Positions 33,507-42,380 of a stretch of DNA of 64,000 nt are shown piece after piece (position 1 is the stretch's first letter; every line of letters starts with the position of its first letter). The stretch lies in the NCBI GenBank assembly GCA_017304655.1, contig JAFKLY010000003.1, positions 558,001 through 622,000 on the forward strand, in the 5' to 3' direction. The notes beneath the pieces were generated by a model. It was not told the origin of the DNA. It saw nothing but the letters and a program-made list of their open reading frames with translations, and searched no databases. The stretch is from Sphingomonas sp. (GTDB taxonomy: Bacteria; Pseudomonadota; Alphaproteobacteria; Sphingomonadales; Sphingomonadaceae). The position numbers were made by a program, and so were the translations under genes.

Positions 33507-33773
33507 ATGCGGCGCGACATCGATCCTTATGTCTATCTTCTCACGTCACGCCGCAATGGCACGCTCTACGTGGGCGTCACTTCAAATCTCGTGCAGCGCG
33601 TCGCGCAGCATCGCGCCAGCACATTTGGAGGGTTCACTGCGAAGCACGAGGTGATGAGGCTCGTCTGGTTCGAGCAGCATGCGACGATGGAGCACGCGAT
33701 CATTCGCGAAAAGCAGATCAATCCGGATTGGCGGGATATCGCCGTCGACCTTGGCTTCCCGCCGCCAGGGTGA
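33507..33773 (+). CDS. GIY-YIG domain nuclease in an inverted-repeat cassette
   Basis: 88 residues, one GIY-YIG domain of the small YhbQ/UPF0213-like type: YVYLLTSRRNGTLYVGVTS (the GIY and YIG strands), the Arg in VAQHRAS, and the C-terminal AIIREKQINPDW carrying the metal-binding Glu. The stop codon is two bases before the right 28-bp repeat and the start is 14 bases after the left one, so the gene exactly fills the space between the repeats. The ATG at 33507 was chosen because the upstream residues are translated repeat DNA. Function unknown; a repeat-mobilizing or repair role has been suggested for such genes. Confidence 0.85.
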   Translation: MRRDIDPYVYLLTSRRNGTLYVGVTSNLVQRVAQHRASTFGGFTAKHEVMRLVWFEQHATMEHAIIREKQINPDWRDIAVDLGFPPPG

Positions 33774-33774
33774 C

Positions 33775-33802
33775 TGGATTCCCGCGTGCGCGGGAATGAC
33801 GA
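33775..33802. repeat. Right copy of the 28-bp inverted repeat
   Basis: This is the exact reverse complement of 33465-33492 over 28 bases. It begins two bases past the stop codon of the GIY-YIG gene, and flanking sequence outside the two repeats is not matched. Confidence 0.85.
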
Positions 33803-33944
33803 GGGAGAGAAGCGGCCTCCATCTTCCACCCGATCGAGCTACATCGCCCTGCCCCTTCGCCCCTGAAAACGGCTCAAGCCGATTGGCAAGGGGGAGAGCC
33901 AAGCCCCGCCCTCTACTGACGCCATCGCCGCCCCGCCGGCCCCC

Positions 33945-36074
33945 TCAATGCGGGCCGGTGCCGTCGGACTTCTGGCCCCAGTCTTCCTGCGCGCGGGCGA
34001 TCAGATAGGCGTGGATCGCCTCGACCTCGTCCGGCTTCAGCAGGTCGGAGAAGTTCGCCATGCCCTTCTCGGCATAGAGGCCCTTGAGGACGATGTCGTT
34101 GAACTTGCCGTGCGTCTCCGCCGTCATCTTGCGCAGATCTTTGACGCCGCCCATCGCCTGCTGGCCGTGGCACACCTGACAGGTCTGAGCGTAGAGCACC
34201 GCACCGCGCGCGATCGTCGCCTCGCTGGCGCTGGAGCGCGGCGGCTCGGGCGCCTTTTCCTCGGGCTTGATCGGCGGGAGCTGCAGGTTGCCGCCGACCT
34301 TGAAGACGAGCAGGCGCGCCGCCGCGCGGGGCAGCTCGGTGCCGGCGCCACGCTCGATCTGCGCGGCGCCGCCGCCCCAGCCGGCATTCACCGCAACATA
34401 TTGCACGCCATCGAGCATATAGGTGATCGCGCCGCCCACCGGAGCGCTCTGCACCGGCATTTCCCACAGCACCTTGCCATTGCGCGCATCGAACGCCGCG
34501 AAGGTCTGCTTCGTCGTACCCTCGAACACGAGATCGCTCGCCGTGACCATCACGCCGCCATTGCCATGGCGCGGCAAGGGCACTTTCCAGACGGCCTTCT
34601 GCGCCACCGGGTCCCAGGCAGTAAGGAAGGCCTTCTCGCTCTTGTTCGCCTCGGCCTGCAGCGCGGCGCGCTTCTTCAGCGCATCGCCCGTATAGCCGCC
34701 CCAGCCGCCATTGGAGCGGAAGGGCTTGGGCTTGAAGTCCGGATCGAGCGCATAGACCATGCCCCATTCGTAGGTCGGCAGATAGGCCAGCTTCGTGCGC
34801 GGGCTATAGGCCATGGGGAACCAGTTGTGCGCGCCGCCGGGGCTCGGCATCACCAGCACCGGATCGGTGCCGAAATGGGCGGCGGGATTAATGTTGGGCC
34901 GGCCCGTCTTCGGGTCGATGCCGCTCGCCCAGTTGACCGGGGCGATCTTCTCGGCCGAGATGAACTGGCCGGTCCGGCGATCGAGCACGTAGAAGAAGCC
35001 GTTCTTGGGCGCCTGCATCAGCACCTGACGGGTCTTGCCCTTGATCCTGAGATCGGCGGTGATGATCGACTGGGTGCAGGTGTAATCCCAGTCTTCCTGC
35101 GGCACCATCTGATAGTGCCACTTATATTTGCCGCTGGTCGCATCGAGCGCGACGATCGAGCAGATGAACAGATTGTCCCCCTTGCCGCCGCTGCGATGAT
35201 GCCAGGCGAGCGGCGATCCATTGCCGGTGCCGACATAGACCATGTTGAGCGCGGGATCGTAGCCGATCGAATCCCACGGGTTCGCCCCGCCGCCCAGCTG
35301 CTTCCACATGCCGTCGGACCAGGTCTTCTCGACCATGGGCATGATGCTGTCGGACGCCTCGCCATCCGGCTTGCCGGTTGGGTTGGGCGCGAGGAAGAAT
35401 TTCCACAGCTTCTTGCCGGTCTCCGCGTCCCACGCGCCGACGAAGCCGCGCACGCCGAGGTCGCCGCCGGACTGGCCGACCACCACCTTGCCATCGAACA
35501 CGCGCGGGGCGCCAGTGATGGAATAAGGCATGTCATGATCGAAGGTCTGCGTGGTCCACACCGGCTTGCCCGTCGCCGCATCTAGCGCGATCAGGCGCCC
35601 GTCCAGCGTGGCGATGATGATCTTGCCCTTCCACATGGCGAGACCGCGCGATACCGGCTCGCAGCACGCATAGCGGCCATATTCGCGCGGCACCTTGGGG
35701 TCGTAGGTCCACAGCCTTTTGCCGGTGCGGGCATCATAAGCGATGGTGATGTTCCAGGGCAGGATGTTGTAGAGGACGCCATCGGCATAGATCGGCGTCG
35801 CCTCGACGCCGCGGAACGTGTCGAGATCGTCATACCAGGCGATGCCGAGCTTGCTCACATTGCCGGCGTCGATCTGGGTCAGCGGGCTGTAGCGCTGGGC
35901 GCTGTAGGTGCGCCCGTCGTGCAGCCAGTCGGTCCCGTCCTTCTCCTGCGCGGCCATGCGCGCGCTGTCGACAGCGGCTGGACCGCGCCCTTCGTTCGCA
36001 ACGGCAAGGCCAAGGCCGGCGAGCCCCAGCGTGACCGCGCCGGCCAGCGCCGCCGGCGTCCTCCACATCCTCAT
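33945..36074 (-). CDS. PQQ-dependent alcohol dehydrogenase (second copy) with C-terminal cytochrome c
   Basis: 709 residues, a paralog of the gene at 31278-33389 with the same plan: signal peptide (PAALAGAVTLGLAGLGLAVA), propeller, vicinal disulfide YACCEPVSRG, active-site EDWDYTCTQS (Thr at the +2 position, so calcium type), and a cytochrome c with CQVCHG. It is the last gene of a six-gene leftward operon; the start at 36074 (MRMWRTPAALAG) lies four bases past the stop of the SnoaL gene at 36079. It probably oxidizes a periplasmic alcohol made or handled by the operon's other products. Confidence 0.93.
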   Translation of the reverse strand: MRMWRTPAALAGAVTLGLAGLGLAVANEGRGPAAVDSARMAAQEKDGTDWLHDGRTYSAQRYSPLTQIDAGNVSKLGIAWYDDLDTFRGVEATPIYADGVLYNILPWNITIAYDARTGKRLWTYDPKVPREYGRYACCEPVSRGLAMWKGKIIIATLDGRLIALDAATGKPVWTTQTFDHDMPYSITGAPRVFDGKVVVGQSGGDLGVRGFVGAWDAETGKKLWKFFLAPNPTGKPDGEASDSIMPMVEKTWSDGMWKQLGGGANPWDSIGYDPALNMVYVGTGNGSPLAWHHRSGGKGDNLFICSIVALDATSGKYKWHYQMVPQEDWDYTCTQSIITADLRIKGKTRQVLMQAPKNGFFYVLDRRTGQFISAEKIAPVNWASGIDPKTGRPNINPAAHFGTDPVLVMPSPGGAHNWFPMAYSPRTKLAYLPTYEWGMVYALDPDFKPKPFRSNGGWGGYTGDALKKRAALQAEANKSEKAFLTAWDPVAQKAVWKVPLPRHGNGGVMVTASDLVFEGTTKQTFAAFDARNGKVLWEMPVQSAPVGGAITYMLDGVQYVAVNAGWGGGAAQIERGAGTELPRAAARLLVFKVGGNLQLPPIKPEEKAPEPPRSSASEATIARGAVLYAQTCQVCHGQQAMGGVKDLRKMTAETHGKFNDIVLKGLYAEKGMANFSDLLKPDEVEAIHAYLIARAQEDWGQKSDGTGPH

Positions 36075-36078
36075 GCCA

Positions 36079-36873
36079 TCAGTCCTTCGGTGGCTGGCCA
36101 ATCGGCTGGGTGCCGTCCACGACCCGCCCAGTCTTCGACCATTGCTCCTGCACGGCCGATCCCGGCACGCCGGCATGGGCGCCGATATCCGCCTTCAGGA
36201 TCGGGAACGGCTTGCCCGACACCGGATTGGGGTAATGGAACGGGATGATGTAATAGGCCGGATAGGTCAGATAGACCGTCGAGGGCGGCAGGTCCGGCGG
36301 CGGATCGAACTTGTCCGGCCATGTGTTGTTCATCGCCCATTTTCCCCAGCCATCCCAGCTGGTGTACATGGTGAACGGCCCGGTCAGGCGGCTGATCTTC
36401 CAGACACCATTTTCCTTGCGATACTCATTCTCGTAGAGCGGCAGGCCCCAGCCGCCATTGCTCATCACGAAGGCGCGGGCGCGGATCCAGCCGGTCTTGC
36501 CATCGGCGCTGATGTCCGGGATCGGCTGGAACTGCATGTGGTTGGCCAGGCCGCCCCGCTTGGTGCCGTCCATGCCGAACGCCTTCTGCATATATTCGAG
36601 CACGCGCTTCTTGCCCAGGAACAGGCCCTTGCCGCCGATCTCCAGCGTCGCATCCTCGGTGAACAGCTCGGAGAGCGGCACCCACTGGCTCTTGTCCACG
36701 AAATAGCCATAAGTGCGCTGGAGCCGCTCGATGGCGTTCATGTCCTCAAGCCGGGTGATGCGCTTGTCGAGCTCGGCGAGCTTTTCCTGAGCGGTCTGTG
36801 CGGGGGCCGGCATCGCGGCCAGAAGCGCGGGCGCGGCGAGCAAGGCCGCGACGATGTGCGTGCGGTGGATCAT
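36079..36873 (-). CDS. Periplasmic SnoaL/NTF2-like protein A
   Basis: 264 residues with a signal peptide (HIVAALLAAPALLAAMPAPA), a coiled-coil start (KLAELDKRITRLEDMNAIERL) and a SnoaL-like fold: TYGYFVDKSQWVPLSELF is the first helix with the usual catalytic-pocket Tyr/Trp/Asp set. The C-terminus carries the cluster-specific motif NPVSGKPF. The fold is used by cofactor-free hydratases, isomerases and lyases (scytalone dehydratase, SnoaL), so an enzymatic role is likely but not proven. Start overlaps the stop of the next gene by 4 nt. Confidence 0.8.
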   Translation of the reverse strand: MIHRTHIVAALLAAPALLAAMPAPAQTAQEKLAELDKRITRLEDMNAIERLQRTYGYFVDKSQWVPLSELFTEDATLEIGGKGLFLGKKRVLEYMQKAFGMDGTKRGGLANHMQFQPIPDISADGKTGWIRARAFVMSNGGWGLPLYENEYRKENGVWKISRLTGPFTMYTSWDGWGKWAMNNTWPDKFDPPPDLPPSTVYLTYPAYYIIPFHYPNPVSGKPFPILKADIGAHAGVPGSAVQEQWSKTGRVVDGTQPIGQPPKD

Positions 36874-37637
36874 GGCTTTGCCTTCCCTTTCTCGCTGTCC
36901 ATGCCCCGATCGGGCCGGCCGACGATGTCATCGCCCTGTAGCGGCAGATCCTTGAGCGACTGGCCGGTAACCGGATGCTTGTAGCTGAACGGCGGCAGAT
37001 AGGCGCTGGGGAAGGACCGGTAGACCTCCGTCGGCGGCTTGTCCGGCGGGAACAGGGCGCTCGGCCCCTCCATCTGGATTGCGGATTTGGCGAAGCCGAG
37101 GTCATAATCGGTCAGCGCCGTCATGTAGAAGTGCAGCTTGGCGATCTTCCAGACGCCGCCATCCTTCACATATTCATTCTCGTAGAGACCGACGCCCCAT
37201 TTGCCGTTCTGGCCGGGCTCGGAGAGCATCACCATGCCCTGCCAGCGGCCCGTCGCCGTCCTGCCATCCGGCGCGACGACGATGATCGGCTGGAGCATCA
37301 TGTGATTGTTGAGATGCCCTTTCGCCAGCCCCTGCGGCCCGAACAGCAGCATCGACTGGCGGATGCGCGCCGGCCCGATATAGACGCCGCGCTGGCCATA
37401 TTCGAAGCTGCCATTGGCGGCGAAGAGATCGGCCGCCTGGTTCCACAGCCCCTTGTCGAAATAATAGCCGAAGGTCGCCTGGAGGTTTTCGACCGCGTCC
37501 TGATCCTCCAGCAGCATCACGCGATGCTTGTAGGCGGCGATCTGGCTGCGCATGTCGCCACCCTGCGCCTGAGCAGCGACGGGCAGCGCGGCGGCGGCGA
37601 GCAGCAGCGCGCCGGTGATGATCTTGCGGGCGCTCAT
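36870..37637 (-). CDS. Periplasmic SnoaL/NTF2-like protein B
   Basis: 255 residues with a signal peptide (IITGALLLAAAALPVAAQA). The fold helix is TFGYYFDKGLWNQAADLF, with an adjoining acidic NGSFEYGQRGVYIG strand and the end motif HPVTGQSLKDL. Its sequence is clearly paralogous to the neighbours A and C but not a recent duplicate. The start overlaps the stop of gene C by 4 nt (ATGA), so the three are translated as a unit. Confidence 0.8.
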   Translation of the reverse strand: MSARKIITGALLLAAAALPVAAQAQGGDMRSQIAAYKHRVMLLEDQDAVENLQATFGYYFDKGLWNQAADLFAANGSFEYGQRGVYIGPARIRQSMLLFGPQGLAKGHLNNHMMLQPIIVVAPDGRTATGRWQGMVMLSEPGQNGKWGVGLYENEYVKDGGVWKIAKLHFYMTALTDYDLGFAKSAIQMEGPSALFPPDKPPTEVYRSFPSAYLPPFSYKHPVTGQSLKDLPLQGDDIVGRPDRGMDSEKGKAKP

Positions 37638-38341
37638 TTCGCGGTCTCCGTCACGGCCCGGCCAGTCACCGGATTGGCGGCATGGAAAGCGGGAATTTGC
37701 GTATCCGGGAACGCCTTCACGCCGCGCGTGGTGGATGGGCGATCCGGCGGCATCTTCTTGCTGGTTTCGCTCGGCACGAGGGATTCGCCCGGCTTCATCC
37801 GCGCCCAGCCCTTCTCCACCGGCGTCACGAAATTGACGAACAGGTGAAGCGCCTTGATCTTCCAGACCCCGTCTTCCTTCACATAGTCATTCTCGTAGAG
37901 GCCATCGCGCCACTCGCCATGCTGCTTATGCTGGCCGAGCATGCCCAGATCGCGCCAGCGCGCCTTGGCGCTGCGCCCGTCCGCCGCCACATCGACCAGC
38001 GGCTGGAGCGTCACCCACTCGTTGAGCTGGCCGTAGATCAGCCCATCCTGCCCGCCATGCAGGGCCTTGAGATAATCGCGGATGTGCGCCTTGCCGACAT
38101 AGACGCCGTCCGCGCCGATCTCGATCGTGCCATTGTCCGTGAACAGATCGGCCGCGTCCTGCCACAGGCCGCGATCGACATAATAGCCAAAGGCGCGCTG
38201 GAGCTTTTTCACCGCGCGCGCGCCTTCCAGCTTCTGCACGCGCAGGGTCAGCGCGGCGATCTCCGCATCTGGCGACTGCGCCTGCGCCGGGACAGCGGCA
38301 AGCAGCGCCGCGCCGGCCAGAACCATCATTGCCGTCTTCAT
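37634..38341 (-). CDS. Periplasmic SnoaL/NTF2-like protein C
   Basis: 235 residues with a signal peptide (AMMVLAGAALLAAVPAQA). Fold helix AFGYYVDRGLWQDAADLF, then DNGTIEIGADGVYVG, and end motif NPVTGRAVTE. It is the shortest of the three neighbours, lacking the long Pro-rich tail of protein A. Its ATG overlaps the stop of the propeller gene at 38338 by 4 nt. Confidence 0.8.
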   Translation of the reverse strand: MKTAMMVLAGAALLAAVPAQAQSPDAEIAALTLRVQKLEGARAVKKLQRAFGYYVDRGLWQDAADLFTDNGTIEIGADGVYVGKAHIRDYLKALHGGQDGLIYGQLNEWVTLQPLVDVAADGRSAKARWRDLGMLGQHKQHGEWRDGLYENDYVKEDGVWKIKALHLFVNFVTPVEKGWARMKPGESLVPSETSKKMPPDRPSTTRGVKAFPDTQIPAFHAANPVTGRAVTETAK

Positions 38342-40125
38342 TGCACCCCTCCGATCGGGACGGCCCGCAGCGCGAACGCGCCCGGATCCTGCCCCTTGAG
38401 CTTGGGATCGAACAGGAACCGGCCCTTGCTCTCAATGGCATAGGCCGTGTTGCCGATGCGCGCGACGCCGGGGACGCCATCGAGCCCGTCCTTCAGCACC
38501 TTCACCGTCACATCGTCCCCCTCGATCGTGAGCAGGCTGAGGCGACCGGCCGGTCCTTCCGCCTGCAGGAAGCGATTGCCGCCAAGCGGGCGCAACCCGT
38601 CCGGCCCGTCCAGCGGCGCCGAGACCCTGAGCGTCGTCAGGCTGGCAAAGCTGCCGTCCGCCTTGCGATTGACGCGCAGCATCGTGTTCTGGCGGACATT
38701 GTTGACATAGAGCGTCCCATCGCCACCGAAGGCGATGCCGTCCACGCCGCCGAGCAAAGCCTTGTCCTCGACCAGCAGCGACACCGCCGCAGCCCCCGGC
38801 TTCAGCGTGAAGATGCGGCCATTGGTCGTCTCGGCAATGAACGCCGTGCCATCCTTGTCCAGCGCGATGTCGTTGCAGGCGCTGGCGGGCGCCGGCAGCT
38901 CGTAGCGCGCCCTGGTATTGCCGGTCTTGAGATCGAGCGCGACCAGTGCCGAGACCTCGCCCGGCTTGCCCATCGGCACCGAACAGGCCCAGAGCGTGCC
39001 GGTCTTCTCGTCGGCCAGCACGCCGAGCACGGAAGCGAACCTGTTCGTCCCATCGGGCCGCACCCAGGCGATGGCCGTGTCACTGCCCGGCAGCGCGCGG
39101 TAGATATTGCCCTTGAAGCTGCCGATGTAGAGATTGCCCGCGCTGTCCGCCACGGCGCTCTCCGGAAAGACGCCGGTATCGGCAATCACCACGTCGCGCG
39201 GCACCGGCTTGTTGAACGGCGCCGGCGTCAGATAGGGCACTTCATTGGCGATGGTCTCGATACGCGCGATCTTGCCGCCATCGACCTTGAAGAGACTGAC
39301 GAAGCCGACCGTGCGGGGATAATGCGCCTCGGCCGGATAGGCCGCGCCATCGCGCGCGGTGAAGCTCATCTGCGCGCCGGGCAGGTCCCGATAGCCGATC
39401 GCCGCGACCAGCCCCTTCGCCTCGTCCACGGCCAGCACTTCATGGCGCACCGCTTCATATTCGCCATAAAGCCCTCGGCTGAGCGCCCCGGCACAGGAGG
39501 CGTCCGCGCCCTTGGCAGCCGGCAGGTTGCCGGTCATCGCCACGCCATTCTCGATCAGGGTGCAGCCCTTGTCGAAACCGACGCTCAGGTTCGCGCCATT
39601 CGCCTTCATGGCCGCGAAATAGCTGTCCACCAGCGCAATCATCTTGCCGCGGGTCAGGCGCGCCTTGGCGGGCACGCTCGCGCCAAAGGCCTTGTCCGGC
39701 GCATAGGCGACCGGATCGCCAAAGGGCGGGCGCCCTTCCTTGCGGCGGATGACGGACTGGACGGCGGCGATCTTGCCGCCCTTCACCTTCATGTCCATCG
39801 CATAGAAGCCGGGCTGGCCATGATCGTCGATCATCCCGGCCCAGACGACATGGCCGCTCGCCGGATCGGCCACGACCAGCGGCGCCTTGCTGCGGCCCTT
39901 GATCGTCACCCAGCTGCTTTCGCCAATGCGCACGCGGGTGCTGTTCTCGGCATAGCCGACCTTGTCCGCCCAGGGCAGCCCGCGCGGATCGCTCCGGATC
40001 ATCGCGTCCATGAAGCTGTTGGCAAGGCCGGTCATGCAGTCCGCATCGCAATCGGCCGCTTGCGCAGAACCAGCGAAGGCGAGCGAGGCCGCCAGCGCGG
40101 CGGCGGAAACAAGCGCGCGGCTCAT
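38338..40125 (-). CDS. DUF8021-like domain fused to an SMP-30-like propeller, secreted
   Basis: 595 residues. After a signal peptide (ALVSAAALAASLAFAGSAQA) comes a domain of about 285 residues with CDADCMTGLANSFMDAM and FDKGCTLIENGVAM, shared with the next protein upstream and resembling DUF8021. The C-terminal half (from about residue 300, RDVVIADTGVFPESAVADS) is a beta-propeller of the SMP-30/gluconolactonase type with repeats such as GNLYIGSFKGNIYRAL and GTAFIAETTNGRIFTL. SMP-30 relatives bind divalent metals and hydrolyse lactones; key metal residues were not verified. Start overlaps the stop of the upstream gene by 4 nt. Confidence 0.75.
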   Translation of the reverse strand: MSRALVSAAALAASLAFAGSAQAADCDADCMTGLANSFMDAMIRSDPRGLPWADKVGYAENSTRVRIGESSWVTIKGRSKAPLVVADPASGHVVWAGMIDDHGQPGFYAMDMKVKGGKIAAVQSVIRRKEGRPPFGDPVAYAPDKAFGASVPAKARLTRGKMIALVDSYFAAMKANGANLSVGFDKGCTLIENGVAMTGNLPAAKGADASCAGALSRGLYGEYEAVRHEVLAVDEAKGLVAAIGYRDLPGAQMSFTARDGAAYPAEAHYPRTVGFVSLFKVDGGKIARIETIANEVPYLTPAPFNKPVPRDVVIADTGVFPESAVADSAGNLYIGSFKGNIYRALPGSDTAIAWVRPDGTNRFASVLGVLADEKTGTLWACSVPMGKPGEVSALVALDLKTGNTRARYELPAPASACNDIALDKDGTAFIAETTNGRIFTLKPGAAAVSLLVEDKALLGGVDGIAFGGDGTLYVNNVRQNTMLRVNRKADGSFASLTTLRVSAPLDGPDGLRPLGGNRFLQAEGPAGRLSLLTIEGDDVTVKVLKDGLDGVPGVARIGNTAYAIESKGRFLFDPKLKGQDPGAFALRAVPIGGVQ

Positions 40126-41138
40126 TGGCCTTCCTCCCCATGTTCGCGGCCCGTGGCCCAGGGATTGTGCATGAAATAGGGCACGTAGGTGAACACGGCC
40201 TCGATCTTCTGGATCTCGCCATTCTTCACGCGGAACGCCTCCAGCAGGGAGATGCTGTTGGGCCATTTGAGCGCGGTCTTCATGTCCCGCCCGTTGGTGA
40301 GCTTGTAGATATCGACCTCATTGTCATGATCGAAGAAGCCGGAGGAGACGACAACGCCGCGCTCCTCGTCCACCAGCGGAAAGCGCCGCTCGCGGATGCG
40401 CTTGTTGATCCGGTAGATGCCGAGCTTGAACTGGTTGAGGCAACCGGTCGCGATGGTGGAGGCATTGCCGCCTGCTCCCGGCGGCGGCGCGGCGGTGGTG
40501 CTGATGCCATTCTCCAGCCGGCTGCAATCCTCGCTGAACGGGGCGAAGACCATGCCGTCATTGCGCTCGACCGTGTTGAAATAGCTCTGCGCGACGGCGA
40601 TGAGCCGCGCGCGCGAGCGCCGCTGCTCGGGTGGCAGCACGTCGTTGAACTCGGGATCGTGCGTCACCTTGTCCGGATCGCCAAAGGGCGCCGGCAGGCC
40701 GGTCTTGCGATGCACGACCGTCTCGATCTCGTCGATCAGACCATTCTGCACATGCAGGCGCATGGCATAGATCGCCGCGACGCCATGCTCCCAGACCACG
40801 CCGAACAAGGCAGCCTGGCCGGTCAGCGGATCGGCCGCTTCCATGCCCGTCGGCGCAACCTTGCTGATGGAATTCCACAGGCCCTTGCCGACCGGGATGA
40901 CGACGTTGTTCTCGGTGAACTGAACATCCTTCGCCAGCTTGAGCGCAGCGGGATTCTTCGCCGCAAGCGCGCTCATATAGCCGCGCGTGATCGCGATCAG
41001 GCAGTCGCGGTCGCAAGTGGGAATGTTGACGGCGCTTGGCTCGCCCGGCGCCTGCGCCAGCGACGGCACCCCCGCCAGAACCGCAGCGCCTACAGCCATG
41101 AGCAATCGCCCACGCCAGCGATGAACCTTGTCTCGCAC
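40122..41138 (-). CDS. Secreted DUF8021-like protein, first gene of the six-gene operon
   Basis: 338 residues with a signal peptide (LLMAVGAAVLAGVPSLAQA). It parallels the N-terminal half of the next protein: CDRDCLIAITRGYMSALAAK, TENNVVIPVGKGLW, and the second half FSEDCSRLENGIST. The fold looks like two NTF2-like repeats, which fits the other products of the operon, but this is an inference. The start is a GTG at 41138 with an AGGAGGG site ten bases upstream; a longer frame to 41243 has no such site. An operon promoter probably lies in the 267-bp gap behind it. Confidence 0.7.
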   Translation of the reverse strand: MRDKVHRWRGRLLMAVGAAVLAGVPSLAQAPGEPSAVNIPTCDRDCLIAITRGYMSALAAKNPAALKLAKDVQFTENNVVIPVGKGLWNSISKVAPTGMEAADPLTGQAALFGVVWEHGVAAIYAMRLHVQNGLIDEIETVVHRKTGLPAPFGDPDKVTHDPEFNDVLPPEQRRSRARLIAVAQSYFNTVERNDGMVFAPFSEDCSRLENGISTTAAPPPGAGGNASTIATGCLNQFKLGIYRINKRIRERRFPLVDEERGVVVSSGFFDHDNEVDIYKLTNGRDMKTALKWPNSISLLEAFRVKNGEIQKIEAVFTYVPYFMHNPWATGREHGEEGQ

Positions 41139-41405
41139 GATGCATCCCCTCCTGTCCTGGTCGCGTCGCCTGCCCGGTCCTTCATCGGCCGTGCTGGGCG
41201 GAGTCGCATCCTGACCATAAGACCGGCTGGTCGGACTTGTCACGCTGGCCGGCCATCAAAACCGGCCTATTTCCAGATCAGTCCGGTCACGCGTCCGGCT
41301 GGATCAAGCGCCATGAAATTCCGTCGCTTTCCGGCTCCCGCGCCAGCAACAGCCCCAGGTCCACGCAAGGCAACGCGGGGCGCGGCACGCGGCGAAGCAA
41401 GGCCG

Positions 41406-42341
41406 CTAGAAGCCGACCTGATCGCCGCCCTTGAGGCCCAGGATATCGCGCGCTTCGGACGGGGTCGCGATGTCGTAGCCAAGCGTCTCGATCACGCTGC
41501 GCAGCTTGCGGACCTGATCGGCATTGGATTTCGCCAGTTCGCCCCGGCCGATATACAGGCTGTCCTCCAGCCCCACCCGCGCATGGCCGCCATTGAGCAC
41601 GGACAGCGTGCCGAACGGCATCTGGTTGCGCCCGGCGGCAAAGGCCGAGAAGAGATAATCTTCCCCGAACAGCCGGTCCGCCGTTGTCACCATATGCGCC
41701 AGATTGGCGGGCTCCGCGCCGATGCCGCCCAAAATGCCGAACACGCCCTGGATGAAGAAGGGCGGCTTCACCAGCCCCCGGTCGACGAAATGGGCCAGCG
41801 TGTAGAGATGCCCGATATCATAGCATTCGAACTCGAACCTCGTACCGAAGGCCTGACCGACCTCGACCATGATGCGCTCGATATAGGCATTGTCATTATA
41901 CATGATGCGCCCGCGCGAGCCCTCGACATAGGCCTGCTCCCACGGTTGCTGCCACTGGGCCACGCGCGCGCCCGCAGCGCTGAAGTCGAAGATCAGCGGC
42001 CCCATGTTGAGCGAGCAGACTTCCGGCCGGAACGCCTTGGCGCCTTCCAGCCGGTCATCGAGCGACATGGTGGCGCTGCCGCCGGTCGAGATGTTGATCA
42101 CCGCGTCCGTCGCCTGCTTGATGCGCGGCAGGAAGCGGGCGAAATCCTCCGCTTTCGGGCTCGGGCTGCCATCGGCATCGTTGCGCGCATGGAGATGGAG
42201 AACGGTCGCCCCCGCCTCTGCCGCGCCGATCGCCGCCTGCGCGATCTGCTCCGCCGTCACCGGCAGATGCGGCGACATGGACGGCGTGTGGATCGAGCCG
42301 GTCGGCGCGCAGGTCAGAATGACTTTCTTGGTGCGGCGCAC
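41406..42341 (-). CDS. BKACE family enzyme (DUF849, beta-keto acid cleavage)
   Basis: 311 residues. The family landmarks are ILTCAPTGSIHTPSMSPHLPVT at the N-terminus, GATVLHLHARN (metal-binding His-x-His), and AAGRNQMPFGT. BKACE enzymes condense a beta-keto acid with acetyl-CoA to give a CoA ester plus acetoacetate-like product; specificity cannot be read. It starts with a GTG and a GGGGAGG site and is 39 nt downstream of the semialdehyde dehydrogenase gene, so the two are one transcript. Confidence 0.92.
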   Translation of the reverse strand: MRRTKKVILTCAPTGSIHTPSMSPHLPVTAEQIAQAAIGAAEAGATVLHLHARNDADGSPSPKAEDFARFLPRIKQATDAVINISTGGSATMSLDDRLEGAKAFRPEVCSLNMGPLIFDFSAAGARVAQWQQPWEQAYVEGSRGRIMYNDNAYIERIMVEVGQAFGTRFEFECYDIGHLYTLAHFVDRGLVKPPFFIQGVFGILGGIGAEPANLAHMVTTADRLFGEDYLFSAFAAGRNQMPFGTLSVLNGGHARVGLEDSLYIGRGELAKSNADQVRKLRSVIETLGYDIATPSEARDILGLKGGDQVGF

Positions 42342-42380
42342 TGGCCCCTCCCCGATCTTCTCCGGCTTGAAAGCAAGGGC

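Noticed and set aside
33465..33802. GIY-YIG cassette as a classic IS element
   Set aside because: There is no transposase gene, no target site duplication visible, and the repeats are palindromic REP-like units rather than IS ends.
36079..38341. Assignment of the NTF2-like proteins to the diarylpropane lyase LdpA
   Set aside because: They share the fold type only. They are secreted, have a different C-terminal motif and occur as multi-domain chains; no specific residues support LdpA function.
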